From the NCBI GenBank assembly GCA_021771675.1, contig JAETOP010000096.1, forward strand, positions 1 to 14,578: DNA of 14,578 bases. The letters run 5' to 3'. This document shows, one piece after another, positions 1-6,289 of the stretch (its first letter is position 1; the number at the start of each line of letters is the position of its first letter). The notes under the pieces were generated by a model. The model had not been told where the DNA came from, ran no database searches, and saw only the letters and a list, made by a program, of their open reading frames with translations. This DNA comes from Oscillospiraceae bacterium. Its GTDB lineage: Bacteria; Bacillota_A; Clostridia; Oscillospirales; Oscillospiraceae. The translations under genes and the position numbers were made by a program.

Positions 1-414
1 GAGGACTGCCTTTCAGAAGTGGCAATGCGTGTCTGGGAAAAAATAGAACAGTTCAACCAAGAACGAGGAAGTTGGAACGCGTGGTTAACGGCGATTACCA
101 GAAATGCTGCACTGAACTATACGAGGGATACTCGCCGCCATAATAGCGTTGAAGAAATACCAGACGATACACCATCGCCGGAACCAAGTCCTGAAGAACT
201 GATTATACAAAAAGAACGGCAATCTGCGGTTAATCACGCTTTGTGCCAGTTATCGCCCAAGGACAGGATGCTGTTTTACAGAAAATATTATTACTTACAA
301 CCGACTGCCCAAATTGCTTCCGAGCTGGGGATGACTGAAAGAGCGGTCGAGGGAAAACTGTATCGCTTGAAAAAGCAGCTTCGCAAGATGTTAGGAGGTG
401 AAGTGCATGAGTAA
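1..414 (+). CDS. ECF-like sigma-70 family RNA polymerase sigma factor, 5' end outside the window
   Basis: This is a sigma-70 family factor that would direct RNA polymerase to a small regulon. The reading frame is open to base 1 (EDCLSEVAMRVW...), so the GTG at 19 and ATG at 25 lie inside sigma region 2 and are probably not the start. The visible 137 residues hold the end of region 2 (RVWEKIEQF, then WLTAITRNAALNYTRD), an acidic/proline linker (EEIPDDTPSPEPSPEE), and region 4 with a helix-turn-helix (TAQIASELGMTERAVEGKL) and a basic tail. Its stop overlaps the next gene by 8 bases (ATGAGTAA), which suggests translational coupling to a membrane partner, as is common for ECF sigma/anti-sigma pairs. 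The region is more AT-rich than the thiI-cinA end. The regulon cannot be told from here. Confidence 0.85.
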   Translation, partial: EDCLSEVAMRVWEKIEQFNQERGSWNAWLTAITRNAALNYTRDTRRHNSVEEIPDDTPSPEPSPEELIIQKERQSAVNHALCQLSPKDRMLFYRKYYYLQPTAQIASELGMTERAVEGKLYRLKKQLRKMLGGEVHE

Positions 415-1945
415 TCATGAATGGGAATCCATGAGCGAAAAAGATTTTGAGACAATGCTTGAAAAAAGCGTTTCAGATTTTCCGCCTGATGATGTTGTTG
501 AAGAGGTAACACCATGGAGAAAAGCAATGAGCCGTGTACTCATTGGCATGGCGCTTTGCGCTATCACGCTGAACTTTTGGTGCCTAAATTATATTCTTCC
601 TGCCGTTGGAATGGTGCTGTCACTATTAGGGTTTCGTACTCTACGGCGTGAAAATAAATGGTTTAGAAATTGCTTTATCATAACAATAATTCGAGCGGCA
701 TACTTTTTCCCGATGCTGATTCTAAATACGACCATTATCCAAAGCACAATTTTTACTTCCCCAGTCACATCGGTGCTAACTGTTGCAAACCTGTTGCTTC
801 TGCTTGTCGAGTTCTTCTGTCTCTGGCGTGGACTCAGAGCTGTGCAGAGAAAAGTAAATCTTCCTCCGCGAGCTGGAGGCGCCGTTGCACTGATTATCTG
901 GTATGCACTCATGTGCGTTCTGGCTGTTATTCAGTATAATGGACTGGTAATTGCTGGAGCAATGGTTATTGGATACATCTTCATTATCCGTAATATCTAT
1001 AAGCTCTCAAAAGAACTTGATGAAGCTGGGTATTCAATTCAAACCGTATCTATTAAGGTAACAGACAGATGTATCGTGCTCGTTCTCCTTTCAGTGCTTA
1101 TCATCGGCTGTGCTTTTGGCTATCTTTTCGGTGGCAGCTATCCGATGGACTGGAGTACAGTGGATTCGTCAGAACATACTGAAGTAGAGGTAATCAAGAA
1201 CCATCTCATGGAACTTGGCTTCCCAGAATATGTTTTGAACGATCTCACGCCAGAAGACATTGCAGCTTGTGATGGTGCTTTACAGGTTGTCGTTGACATC
1301 ACGGACGAACCAGTGAATAACGGCAGAACGGTAACTACGGAGTATAGTAATGGAGAGAAACGCCATATCGAGCAAAAGACTGTCTATGATGTAAAAGAGT
1401 TACGCATTACCGGCATTGGAGTGCAAATACCTGGTGAACGAGAAAGATGGATCATTTTCCATCATTTCCTTTGGACTACCGATCCTGGATTTTACGGCAC
1501 AGAGTCGATTCAGCTCTGGCCTGTATATCGAGATATTTCAGATGGATGGGCTTCTGACGGTGAAGTGACTGGACGTGTGCTGTATGACAAGGATGGGGAA
1601 ACTTTCGCTGCCCCTTACTATTCTCTTGGAAATCAAACTTTTACATCTAACAGCATTTTCTGGGGGGAGCAAACAAGTACCGATGTTTTTGCCACTTTTT
1701 CTATGCCAAGGCAAGGTGAAAATTATCGTGGTTATGTTGCTTATCCCATTGCGGAGATGCAGGATGGCTATATCATCAGCAGTTGGGTCAATTACACTCA
1801 TCAACGAAGCTGGCTCCAGTATCCTGCAATGACAGCAATGGAAAAACGAATGACAAATAGCTGGAATGATGCCGGAGCGTTTATGACAGTTCAGGATGCG
1901 CTTCAATTCTACCCGACAAATGAAGGCGCTGAAATGATTAAGTGA
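407..1945 (+). CDS. Seven-helix membrane protein, putative anti-sigma/sensor partner
   Basis: No characterised function is recognised. I chose the ATG at 407 because AGGAGG at 393-398 lies 8 bases before it; the GTG at 398 would overlap that site. The 512-residue product starts with an acidic cytoplasmic segment of about 40 residues, ending TPWRKAMSRVL. About seven hydrophobic helices follow, roughly at 42-58, 61-77, 88-107, 122-140, 158-176, 180-197 and 222-242. A hydrophilic C-terminal domain of about 265 residues would then be extracellular if the N-terminus is inside. This layout, and the 8-base overlap with the sigma gene, fit a membrane anti-sigma factor whose outer domain senses a signal. 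No zinc anti-sigma motif (HxxxCxxC) is visible in the N-terminal segment, so the role rests on context and topology. The outer domain has no family I can name. Confidence 0.7.
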   Translation: MSNHEWESMSEKDFETMLEKSVSDFPPDDVVEEVTPWRKAMSRVLIGMALCAITLNFWCLNYILPAVGMVLSLLGFRTLRRENKWFRNCFIITIIRAAYFFPMLILNTTIIQSTIFTSPVTSVLTVANLLLLLVEFFCLWRGLRAVQRKVNLPPRAGGAVALIIWYALMCVLAVIQYNGLVIAGAMVIGYIFIIRNIYKLSKELDEAGYSIQTVSIKVTDRCIVLVLLSVLIIGCAFGYLFGGSYPMDWSTVDSSEHTEVEVIKNHLMELGFPEYVLNDLTPEDIAACDGALQVVVDITDEPVNNGRTVTTEYSNGEKRHIEQKTVYDVKELRITGIGVQIPGERERWIIFHHFLWTTDPGFYGTESIQLWPVYRDISDGWASDGEVTGRVLYDKDGETFAAPYYSLGNQTFTSNSIFWGEQTSTDVFATFSMPRQGENYRGYVAYPIAEMQDGYIISSWVNYTHQRSWLQYPAMTAMEKRMTNSWNDAGAFMTVQDALQFYPTNEGAEMIK

Positions 1946-1980
1946 GAACAAATAAACGGAGCGATTGACGTAAAATAATC

Positions 1981-2034
1981 CCTTGGTAACAAGGGCGCAC
2001 TTCTATACAGGGGCAAGCCCTGTTTGTGCGCTCT
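1981..2034 (-). other. Putative origin of transfer (RSF1010/MobQ-type nic)
   Basis: On the minus strand, AAGTGCGCCCT (plus positions 2002 down to 1992) matches the nic core of RSF1010/MobQ-family origins, where cleavage falls after AAGTGCG. As in those origins, an inverted repeat lies just 5' of the nic on the same strand: CAGGG/CCCTG arms at plus 2008-2012 and 2018-2022. A wider imperfect palindrome, GGGCGCAC (1993-2000) with GTGCGCTC (2026-2033), surrounds it, and a small repeat CCTTG/CAAGG (1981-1985, 1990-1994) lies 3' of the nic. The relaxase encoded 600 bases downstream belongs to the family that acts on this kind of site. The match was recognised by eye from known nic cores. Confidence 0.7.
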
Positions 2035-2043
2035 GCGAGGCAG

Positions 2044-2076
2044 ACAGCCCGGACACTTGGAAGTCCGGGCTGTTTT
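2044..2076 (+). terminator. Strong hairpin with short T tract
   Basis: Perfect 11-bp stem (2044-2054 with 2063-2073), 8-base loop, then TTTT. It is terminator-like on the plus strand and sits between the oriT and the mobilization genes. It may isolate the oriT region from upstream transcription, or it may be a structural part of the transfer origin. Confidence 0.5.
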
Positions 2077-2094
2077 GCGTCACTTCGTTCCGTA

Positions 2095-2113
2095 CAAGGG
2101 GCTGCACCCCTTG
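2095..2113. repeat. Inverted repeat, 7-bp arms
   Basis: CAAGGGG (2095-2101) and CCCCTTG (2107-2113) form a perfect 7-bp stem with a 5-base loop CTGCA and no T tract. It is one of several hairpins in the 337-base non-coding stretch 1946-2282. No ORF or RNA gene is seen there. Confidence 0.5.
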
Positions 2114-2212
2114 CACTGCTTACGCAGCTATCCCAGCGCACTTTGCAACGGGAACAATCTGCTGACGCAGACAGTCCCCGCCGCAAAGTCTGGAAATCCC
2201 ATACCGCCAGCC

Positions 2213-2245
2213 AGACCGTCTACTGAAAATGTAGGCGGTCTTTTT
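2213..2245 (+). terminator. Intrinsic terminator or attenuator ahead of the mobilization operon
   Basis: AGACCGTCTAC (2213-2223) pairs with GTAGGCGGTCT (2231-2241) over 11 positions with one G-T wobble. The 7-base loop is TGAAAAT and five T follow (2241-2245). It lies only about 40 bases before the first mobilization gene, so either it stops read-through from outside or it attenuates a transcript starting upstream. Confidence 0.7.
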
Positions 2246-2282
2246 CATCCCATCCATCCCATCAAAAAGGAGGTCATGCACT

Positions 2283-2597
2283 ATGACAAAACAGAAAACC
2301 GTCCCCGAACTGAAAGCCGAGCTCGCCGCCAATGAACGCCAGCTTACCCAGCTCCGGCACAAACAGCAGCAGCTTGAAAACCGTGCCGCCTACTACGAAA
2401 AGGGAGATCGGCGCAAGCGGGCACATCATCTTATCACCCGTGGCGCAGCTATTGAAAGCGTTGCATCGCTGACAAAGGTTTTGACCGAAACCGAGTTCTA
2501 CGCCTTTGCGGAAAAAGCCTTCGCCTTGCCGGAAGTCAAGGGCCTGCTCATGGAGGCCGTCAACGAGCACAACAAAAATGAGTTTGGGGGTGATTGA
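2283..2597 (+). CDS. Small DUF3847-like mobilization-associated protein
   Basis: This 104-residue hydrophilic protein resembles the DUF3847 family, which is commonly encoded just before MobA/MobL relaxases in Firmicutes mobile elements. The family's function is not established; an accessory role in relaxosome assembly is plausible. Residues 8-45 are a charged, glutamine-rich heptad-like stretch (ELKAELAANERQLTQL...) likely to form a coiled coil. The rest is helical and acidic at the end. The ATG at 2283 follows AGGAGG (2268-2273) by 9 bases; the ATG at 2276 is in another frame. Its TGA overlaps the relaxase start by three bases (TTGA at 2594-2597), so the two are probably translationally coupled. 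Confidence 0.75.
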   Translation: MTKQKTVPELKAELAANERQLTQLRHKQQQLENRAAYYEKGDRRKRAHHLITRGAAIESVASLTKVLTETEFYAFAEKAFALPEVKGLLMEAVNEHNKNEFGGD

Positions 2598-4075
2598 CTA
2601 TCGCACTGTATCATTTTCATGTGACCCAAATTAAGCGCAGCGCCGGACAGTCTGCTGTGGCTGCTGCCGCCTATCGCTCCGGCGAAAAGCTGCACAGCGA
2701 GTATTACGGTGAGGACAGCGACTACACCCGCAAGGGCGGCGTGATCTGTTCGGAAATCCTACTGCCATCCTATGCTCCGCCAGATTACGCAGACCGGGAA
2801 ACCCTCTGGAACGCCGTTGAAAAAGCCGAGCGCGGAAAGAACGCACAGCTTGCATACAGCTTCGATATTGCCTTGCAGAACGAGTTTTCCATGGAGGAGA
2901 ACATCGACATTGCAAGGCAATTTTTATTGGACAATTTCGTGAGCCGGGGTATGGTGGTGGACTTCTCTGTTCATTCCCCCGACAAGGAGAACGGCGGCAT
3001 TTCAAATCCCCATTTTCATGTCATGTGTCCCATCCGGCCTATTGAGCCGGACGGCAAATGGGGTAACAAACAGCGGCGGGAATATGTGCTGGACGAGCAT
3101 GGCAACCGCATCCGGGACGAGGCTGGCAACTATGTGTTCAACGCTGTCCCCACCACCGACTGGGGCAGCCCGGAAACACTGGAAGCATGGCGGCAAACAT
3201 GGGCTGACCTGTGCAACGCAAAGTTTGCTGAGAAGGGTTTGGATTGCCGCATCGACCACCGCAGCTATGAGCGTCAGGGTGTAGAGCAGATACCCACCCA
3301 GCATGAGGGGCCGACTGTCCGGGCGATGGAAGCCAAGGGTATCCGTACCGACAAGGGCGATCTCAACCGCTGGATCAGGAAAACCAACGCCATGCTCCGG
3401 GAGACAAAACAGAAAATCGCTGCTTTGATTGACTGGCTGAAAGCTGTCAAAACGGAGCTGTCCAAGCCCCAGCCGCCTACACTGGTGGAGCTGCTGTCCA
3501 CTTACTATGACAACCGCAACAAGGGTGCATACAGCAGCAAGGCCAGGATCACCAATCTGAAAAAGCTGTCTGAGGCGGTCAGCTATCTGGAAGCCAGGCA
3601 CCTCTACACCGCTGACGATCTGGACTCAGCTCTGCATACCATGCAGGGCAAAATCGACACGCTGAAAAAGTCCGCATTCGGGAAACAGGCCCGCATCAAG
3701 GAACTGGACGAGCTGCTTCGCATGGCGGATTACTACAAAGCTGGAAAGCCCGTTGCCGACAAGCTGAACACCATCCGCTTTGAAAAATCCCGCCAGAAGT
3801 ATAAGTCCGAGCATGACGATACGCTTCGCCTATTCTACATGGCTGAGCGCAAACTGAAAGGACAGGTGGTGGACGGCAAGCTGCCCGCTGCCTCATGGCG
3901 TGCGGAAAAGGCTCGTCTGGAAACGGAGTACAGGGATTTGCAGACGGAGCTTACGCCCCTGTATGCCGACACAAAAAGGCTCTGGGCCATCCATTACAGC
4001 ATCTATGAGGTACAGCATGAGCAGGAGCGTCAGAACGCCGTTACACGGCAGAAAAAGCAGGAAATCGAACACTAA
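2594..4075 (+). CDS. MobA/MobL family relaxase (MobQ type)
   Basis: This enzyme nicks one strand at oriT and stays attached to the 5' end through a tyrosine during conjugative mobilization. The 493-residue product opens with the family signature (ALYHFHVTQIKRSAGQSAVA, then AAAYRSG). Tyr27 aligns with the catalytic tyrosine of RSF1010 MobA. The metal-binding histidine motif is NPHFHV (His140 and His142), with His127 upstream. The catalytic domain covers about residues 1-235. The remaining half is lysine- and glutamate-rich, largely helical and partly coiled coil, with no primase or helicase motif visible. The start is a TTG at 2594 inside a GGGGGTGA context and overlaps the stop of the preceding gene; no ATG lies near the conserved N-terminus. 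The MobQ-type nic at about 1996 is its likely target. Confidence 0.92.
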   Translation: MTIALYHFHVTQIKRSAGQSAVAAAAYRSGEKLHSEYYGEDSDYTRKGGVICSEILLPSYAPPDYADRETLWNAVEKAERGKNAQLAYSFDIALQNEFSMEENIDIARQFLLDNFVSRGMVVDFSVHSPDKENGGISNPHFHVMCPIRPIEPDGKWGNKQRREYVLDEHGNRIRDEAGNYVFNAVPTTDWGSPETLEAWRQTWADLCNAKFAEKGLDCRIDHRSYERQGVEQIPTQHEGPTVRAMEAKGIRTDKGDLNRWIRKTNAMLRETKQKIAALIDWLKAVKTELSKPQPPTLVELLSTYYDNRNKGAYSSKARITNLKKLSEAVSYLEARHLYTADDLDSALHTMQGKIDTLKKSAFGKQARIKELDELLRMADYYKAGKPVADKLNTIRFEKSRQKYKSEHDDTLRLFYMAERKLKGQVVDGKLPAASWRAEKARLETEYRDLQTELTPLYADTKRLWAIHYSIYEVQHEQERQNAVTRQKKQEIEH

Positions 4076-4092
4076 TTCTTACGGAGGTATTT

Positions 4093-4455
4093 ATGAAACA
4101 GAAATCGCAATTTGAACACCAACTCGACCCGGAGCTTTTGGCGGAAATCGAGGAATGGGAGCAGCAGGAGCATGACGAGCCGGAGGGATATTACTTCTCC
4201 AATCCCGACCCTTATCTCAAACCCGCACCGCTGCCGCCCGACCCTCCCCGGCAAAATTTCTGGTTTGATGAGGACGGACACATTTCCGTGAAAAATCCAT
4301 CCGCTTTCTGGCTGCCGGAGTTCACTTTGCAGAAAGAGATTGGTGGCACGATCTACTCCGTCACAGGCAGCTATGACGGGACAGAAACGCTGGACAGAAA
4401 AATGGAGCGCATTATGGCTGAAAAGTTTACAGAAAAGATGGAGGATTCCGAATGA
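4093..4455 (+). CDS. TnpW-like transposon-encoded small protein with acidic N-terminal extension
   Basis: This 120-residue acidic protein has no known activity. Its C-terminal 45 residues (LQKEIGGTIYSVTGSYDGTE, then TLDRKMERIM) resemble the small TnpW-family proteins of Tn4451-type elements, which share an R/K-x-IG-x-T-x-Y core followed by ET-(L/M)-x-x-K. The first 75 residues, rich in Glu, Asp, Pro and aromatic residues (PDPYLKPAPLPPDPP), are not part of that core as I know it. CGGAGG at 4081-4086 precedes the ATG at 4093. Its TGA overlaps the upstream candidate start of the recombinase (ATGA at 4452-4455). The position between relaxase and recombinase fits a role in transfer or excision. 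The family match is from memory of short motifs. Confidence 0.6.
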   Translation: MKQKSQFEHQLDPELLAEIEEWEQQEHDEPEGYYFSNPDPYLKPAPLPPDPPRQNFWFDEDGHISVKNPSAFWLPEFTLQKEIGGTIYSVTGSYDGTETLDRKMERIMAEKFTEKMEDSE

Positions 4456-4532
4456 CAAATTCACAGACTCTTGGTACAATAGAAGCAACCAATCCTGTAC
4501 TGGCAGTTGCCCCTTTGAAGGAGGAAACAGAA

Positions 4533-6185
4533 ATGTTACGGGCAACTGACAAAATCACCGCACTCTATTGTCGCCTTTCCGTAGAGGATATGAATAAAAA
4601 CGGCGGCAAAGAGGATGAATCGAACTCCATACAGAATCAAAAAATGATCCTGCTCCAGTACGCTAAGGAGCATCGCTTCCCTAATCCGACCTTTTTCGTG
4701 GACGACGGATACAGCGGCACCAGCTATGACCGCCCCGGTTTCCAAGCCATGCTTGCGGAAATCGAAGCGGGACGGGTGGCAGTCTGTATCACCAAAGACC
4801 TATCCAGACTGGGACGAAATTCTTCTCTGACCGGGCTTTATATCAACTTCACTTTCCCGAAATACAATGTGCGATATATTGCCATCAACGACCACTTTGA
4901 TACCATCGACCCCAACAGCACAGACAGCGATATTGCCGGTATCAAAAACTGGTTTAACGAGTTTTTCGCCAAGGACACCAGCCGCAAAATCCGGGCTGTG
5001 CAGAAAGCAAAGGGCGAGCGTGGTGTACCCCTGACAACCAATGTTCCGTTCGGTTATCGTAAAGACCCGGAGGACAAAACGAAATGGATCGTGGACGAAG
5101 CGGCGGCAATGGTAGTGAGGCGTATCTTCATGCTGTGCATGGAGGGCCGGGGGCCGATGCAGATCGCCAAGCTCTTGCAGGAGGAAAAGGTTCTGAATCC
5201 CACCGCATATAAGCGGCAGATCGGCATCAAGACTCCAAGCCCGGAAACCGCTGATCCCTACCATTGGAACACCAATACCGTTGTCCACATTCTGGAACGG
5301 CGGGAATACACAGGCTGTACGGTCAATTTCAAGACCTACACCAATTCAATCTGGGACAAGAAGCAGCGGGAAACACCCCTTGAAAACCAGGCGGTTTTCT
5401 ACGGCACCCATCCGGCGATCATCGAGCAGGAAGTCTTTGACAAGGTGCAGGAGATCCGGCAGCAGCGTCACCGCAGAACGAAAACGGGCAAAAGCAGCCT
5501 GTTCTCTGGCATGGTCTACTGTGCCGACTGCGGAGCGAAAATGCGGTACTGCACCACCAACTACTTTGAGAAGCGGCAGGATCACTTTGTATGCGCCAAC
5601 TACCGCAGCAACACGGGAAGCTGTTCAGCTCACTTCATCCGGGCGGTTGTTCTGGAAGATTTGGTCTGGATGCACATGAAAGCAGTCATTTTCTATGTGA
5701 CACGGTATGAGAAGCACTTCCGGGAGGCCATGGAGCAAAAGCTCCGCCTGTCCAGCGAGGAAGCCATCCGTGGACACAGAAAGCGTCTGGCACAGGCCGA
5801 AAAACGGTTGACGGAACTTGACCGCCTGTTTATCCGCATCTATGAGGACAACGTGGCTGGGCGCATCACGGACGAACGGTTCTCCATGATGAGCAAGACA
5901 TATGAGGATGAGCAGACGCAGCTCAAAGTGGAAATTCTGAGCTTACAGCAAGAAACTGAAGTACAGGAACGACAGATTGAGAATTTGGAACAGTTCATCC
6001 AACGGGTACACAAATACGAGGATTTGCAGGAGCTTACCCCCTACGCCCTGCGGGAGCTTGTCAAGGCAATCTACATTGAAGCACCTGATAAGAGCAGCGG
6101 CAAGCGGCGGCAGAACATCCGCATTTCCTATGACCTTGTGGGCTTTATCCCGCTGAATGAACTGATGAAAGAGGAAACGGCATGA
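4533..6185 (+). CDS. Large serine recombinase (Tn4451 TnpX-like)
   Basis: This protein would integrate and excise the element by serine-mediated site-specific recombination. From the ATG at 4533 it has 550 residues. The resolvase domain (about 8-155) contains ALYCRLS with nucleophile Ser16, and ITKDLSRLGRN with Arg92 and Arg95. A recombinase DNA-binding domain (about 175-300) and a zinc ribbon with cysteines near 330, 333, 354 and 364 (CADC, then FVCANY, then GSC) follow. A coiled coil spans about 395-480, and the tail (KRRQNIRISYDLVGFI) resembles DUF4368. AAGGAGG (4518-4524) lies 8 bases before 4533. An in-frame ATG at 4452, with GGAGG 7 bases before it and ATGA-coupled to the previous stop, would add 27 residues. 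I prefer 4533 because the conserved fold starts there. All key residues are present. Confidence 0.93.
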   Translation: MLRATDKITALYCRLSVEDMNKNGGKEDESNSIQNQKMILLQYAKEHRFPNPTFFVDDGYSGTSYDRPGFQAMLAEIEAGRVAVCITKDLSRLGRNSSLTGLYINFTFPKYNVRYIAINDHFDTIDPNSTDSDIAGIKNWFNEFFAKDTSRKIRAVQKAKGERGVPLTTNVPFGYRKDPEDKTKWIVDEAAAMVVRRIFMLCMEGRGPMQIAKLLQEEKVLNPTAYKRQIGIKTPSPETADPYHWNTNTVVHILERREYTGCTVNFKTYTNSIWDKKQRETPLENQAVFYGTHPAIIEQEVFDKVQEIRQQRHRRTKTGKSSLFSGMVYCADCGAKMRYCTTNYFEKRQDHFVCANYRSNTGSCSAHFIRAVVLEDLVWMHMKAVIFYVTRYEKHFREAMEQKLRLSSEEAIRGHRKRLAQAEKRLTELDRLFIRIYEDNVAGRITDERFSMMSKTYEDEQTQLKVEILSLQQETEVQERQIENLEQFIQRVHKYEDLQELTPYALRELVKAIYIEAPDKSSGKRRQNIRISYDLVGFIPLNELMKEETA

Positions 6186-6233
6186 CCGAAGCCATGCCGT
6201 TCCTGCAAAAATACGATATTACTTTCTTACGAC

Positions 6234-6259
6234 CCCCGACCATCGGAGCGGGGCTTTTT
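6234..6259 (+). terminator. Intrinsic terminator after the recombinase gene
   Basis: CCCCG (6234-6238) pairs with CGGGG (6249-6253), with a possible inner CC/GG pair. C and TTTTT (6255-6259) follow. It ends the mobile-element operon 48 bases after the recombinase stop. On the minus strand there is no T tract, so it would not stop the convergent surface-protein transcript well. Confidence 0.75.
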
Positions 6260-6268
6260 GCTATCTCC

Positions 6269-6282
6269 AATGCTTAAGCATT
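6269..6282. repeat. 14-bp perfect palindrome between convergent genes
   Basis: AATGCTTAAGCATT is a perfect palindrome (5-bp stem, TTAA loop) just beyond the surface-protein stop. TTT follows on the plus strand only. It could be a weak terminator or a protein-binding site near the element's right boundary. Confidence 0.35.
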
Positions 6283-6289
6283 TTTGATA

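Larger units (their letters stand above)
1957..6260 (+). mobile_element. Integrative mobilizable element (MobL relaxase plus large serine recombinase); ends approximate
   Basis: The segment combines an oriT-like site, a DUF3847-like protein, a MobA/MobL relaxase, a TnpW-like protein and a Tn4451 TnpX-type serine recombinase, all on the plus strand and tightly packed. There is no type IV secretion system, so it would be mobilized by a helper element. Genes of these families occur together in small mobilizable elements of gut Firmicutes. The element must begin between the membrane-protein stop (1945) and the oriT (about 1980), unless the sigma/membrane pair is cargo. It must end between the recombinase stop (6185) and the surface-protein stop (6290). 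The ends given are placed on a 7-base direct repeat CGGAGCG (1957-1963 and 6244-6250), which could easily be chance. True att sites were not identified. Confidence 0.7.

Noticed and set aside
1946..2282. Possible coding frames or tRNA in the oriT segment
   Set aside because: The frames run through perfect hairpins and terminators, lack ribosome sites and show no protein-like composition. No cloverleaf could be drawn.
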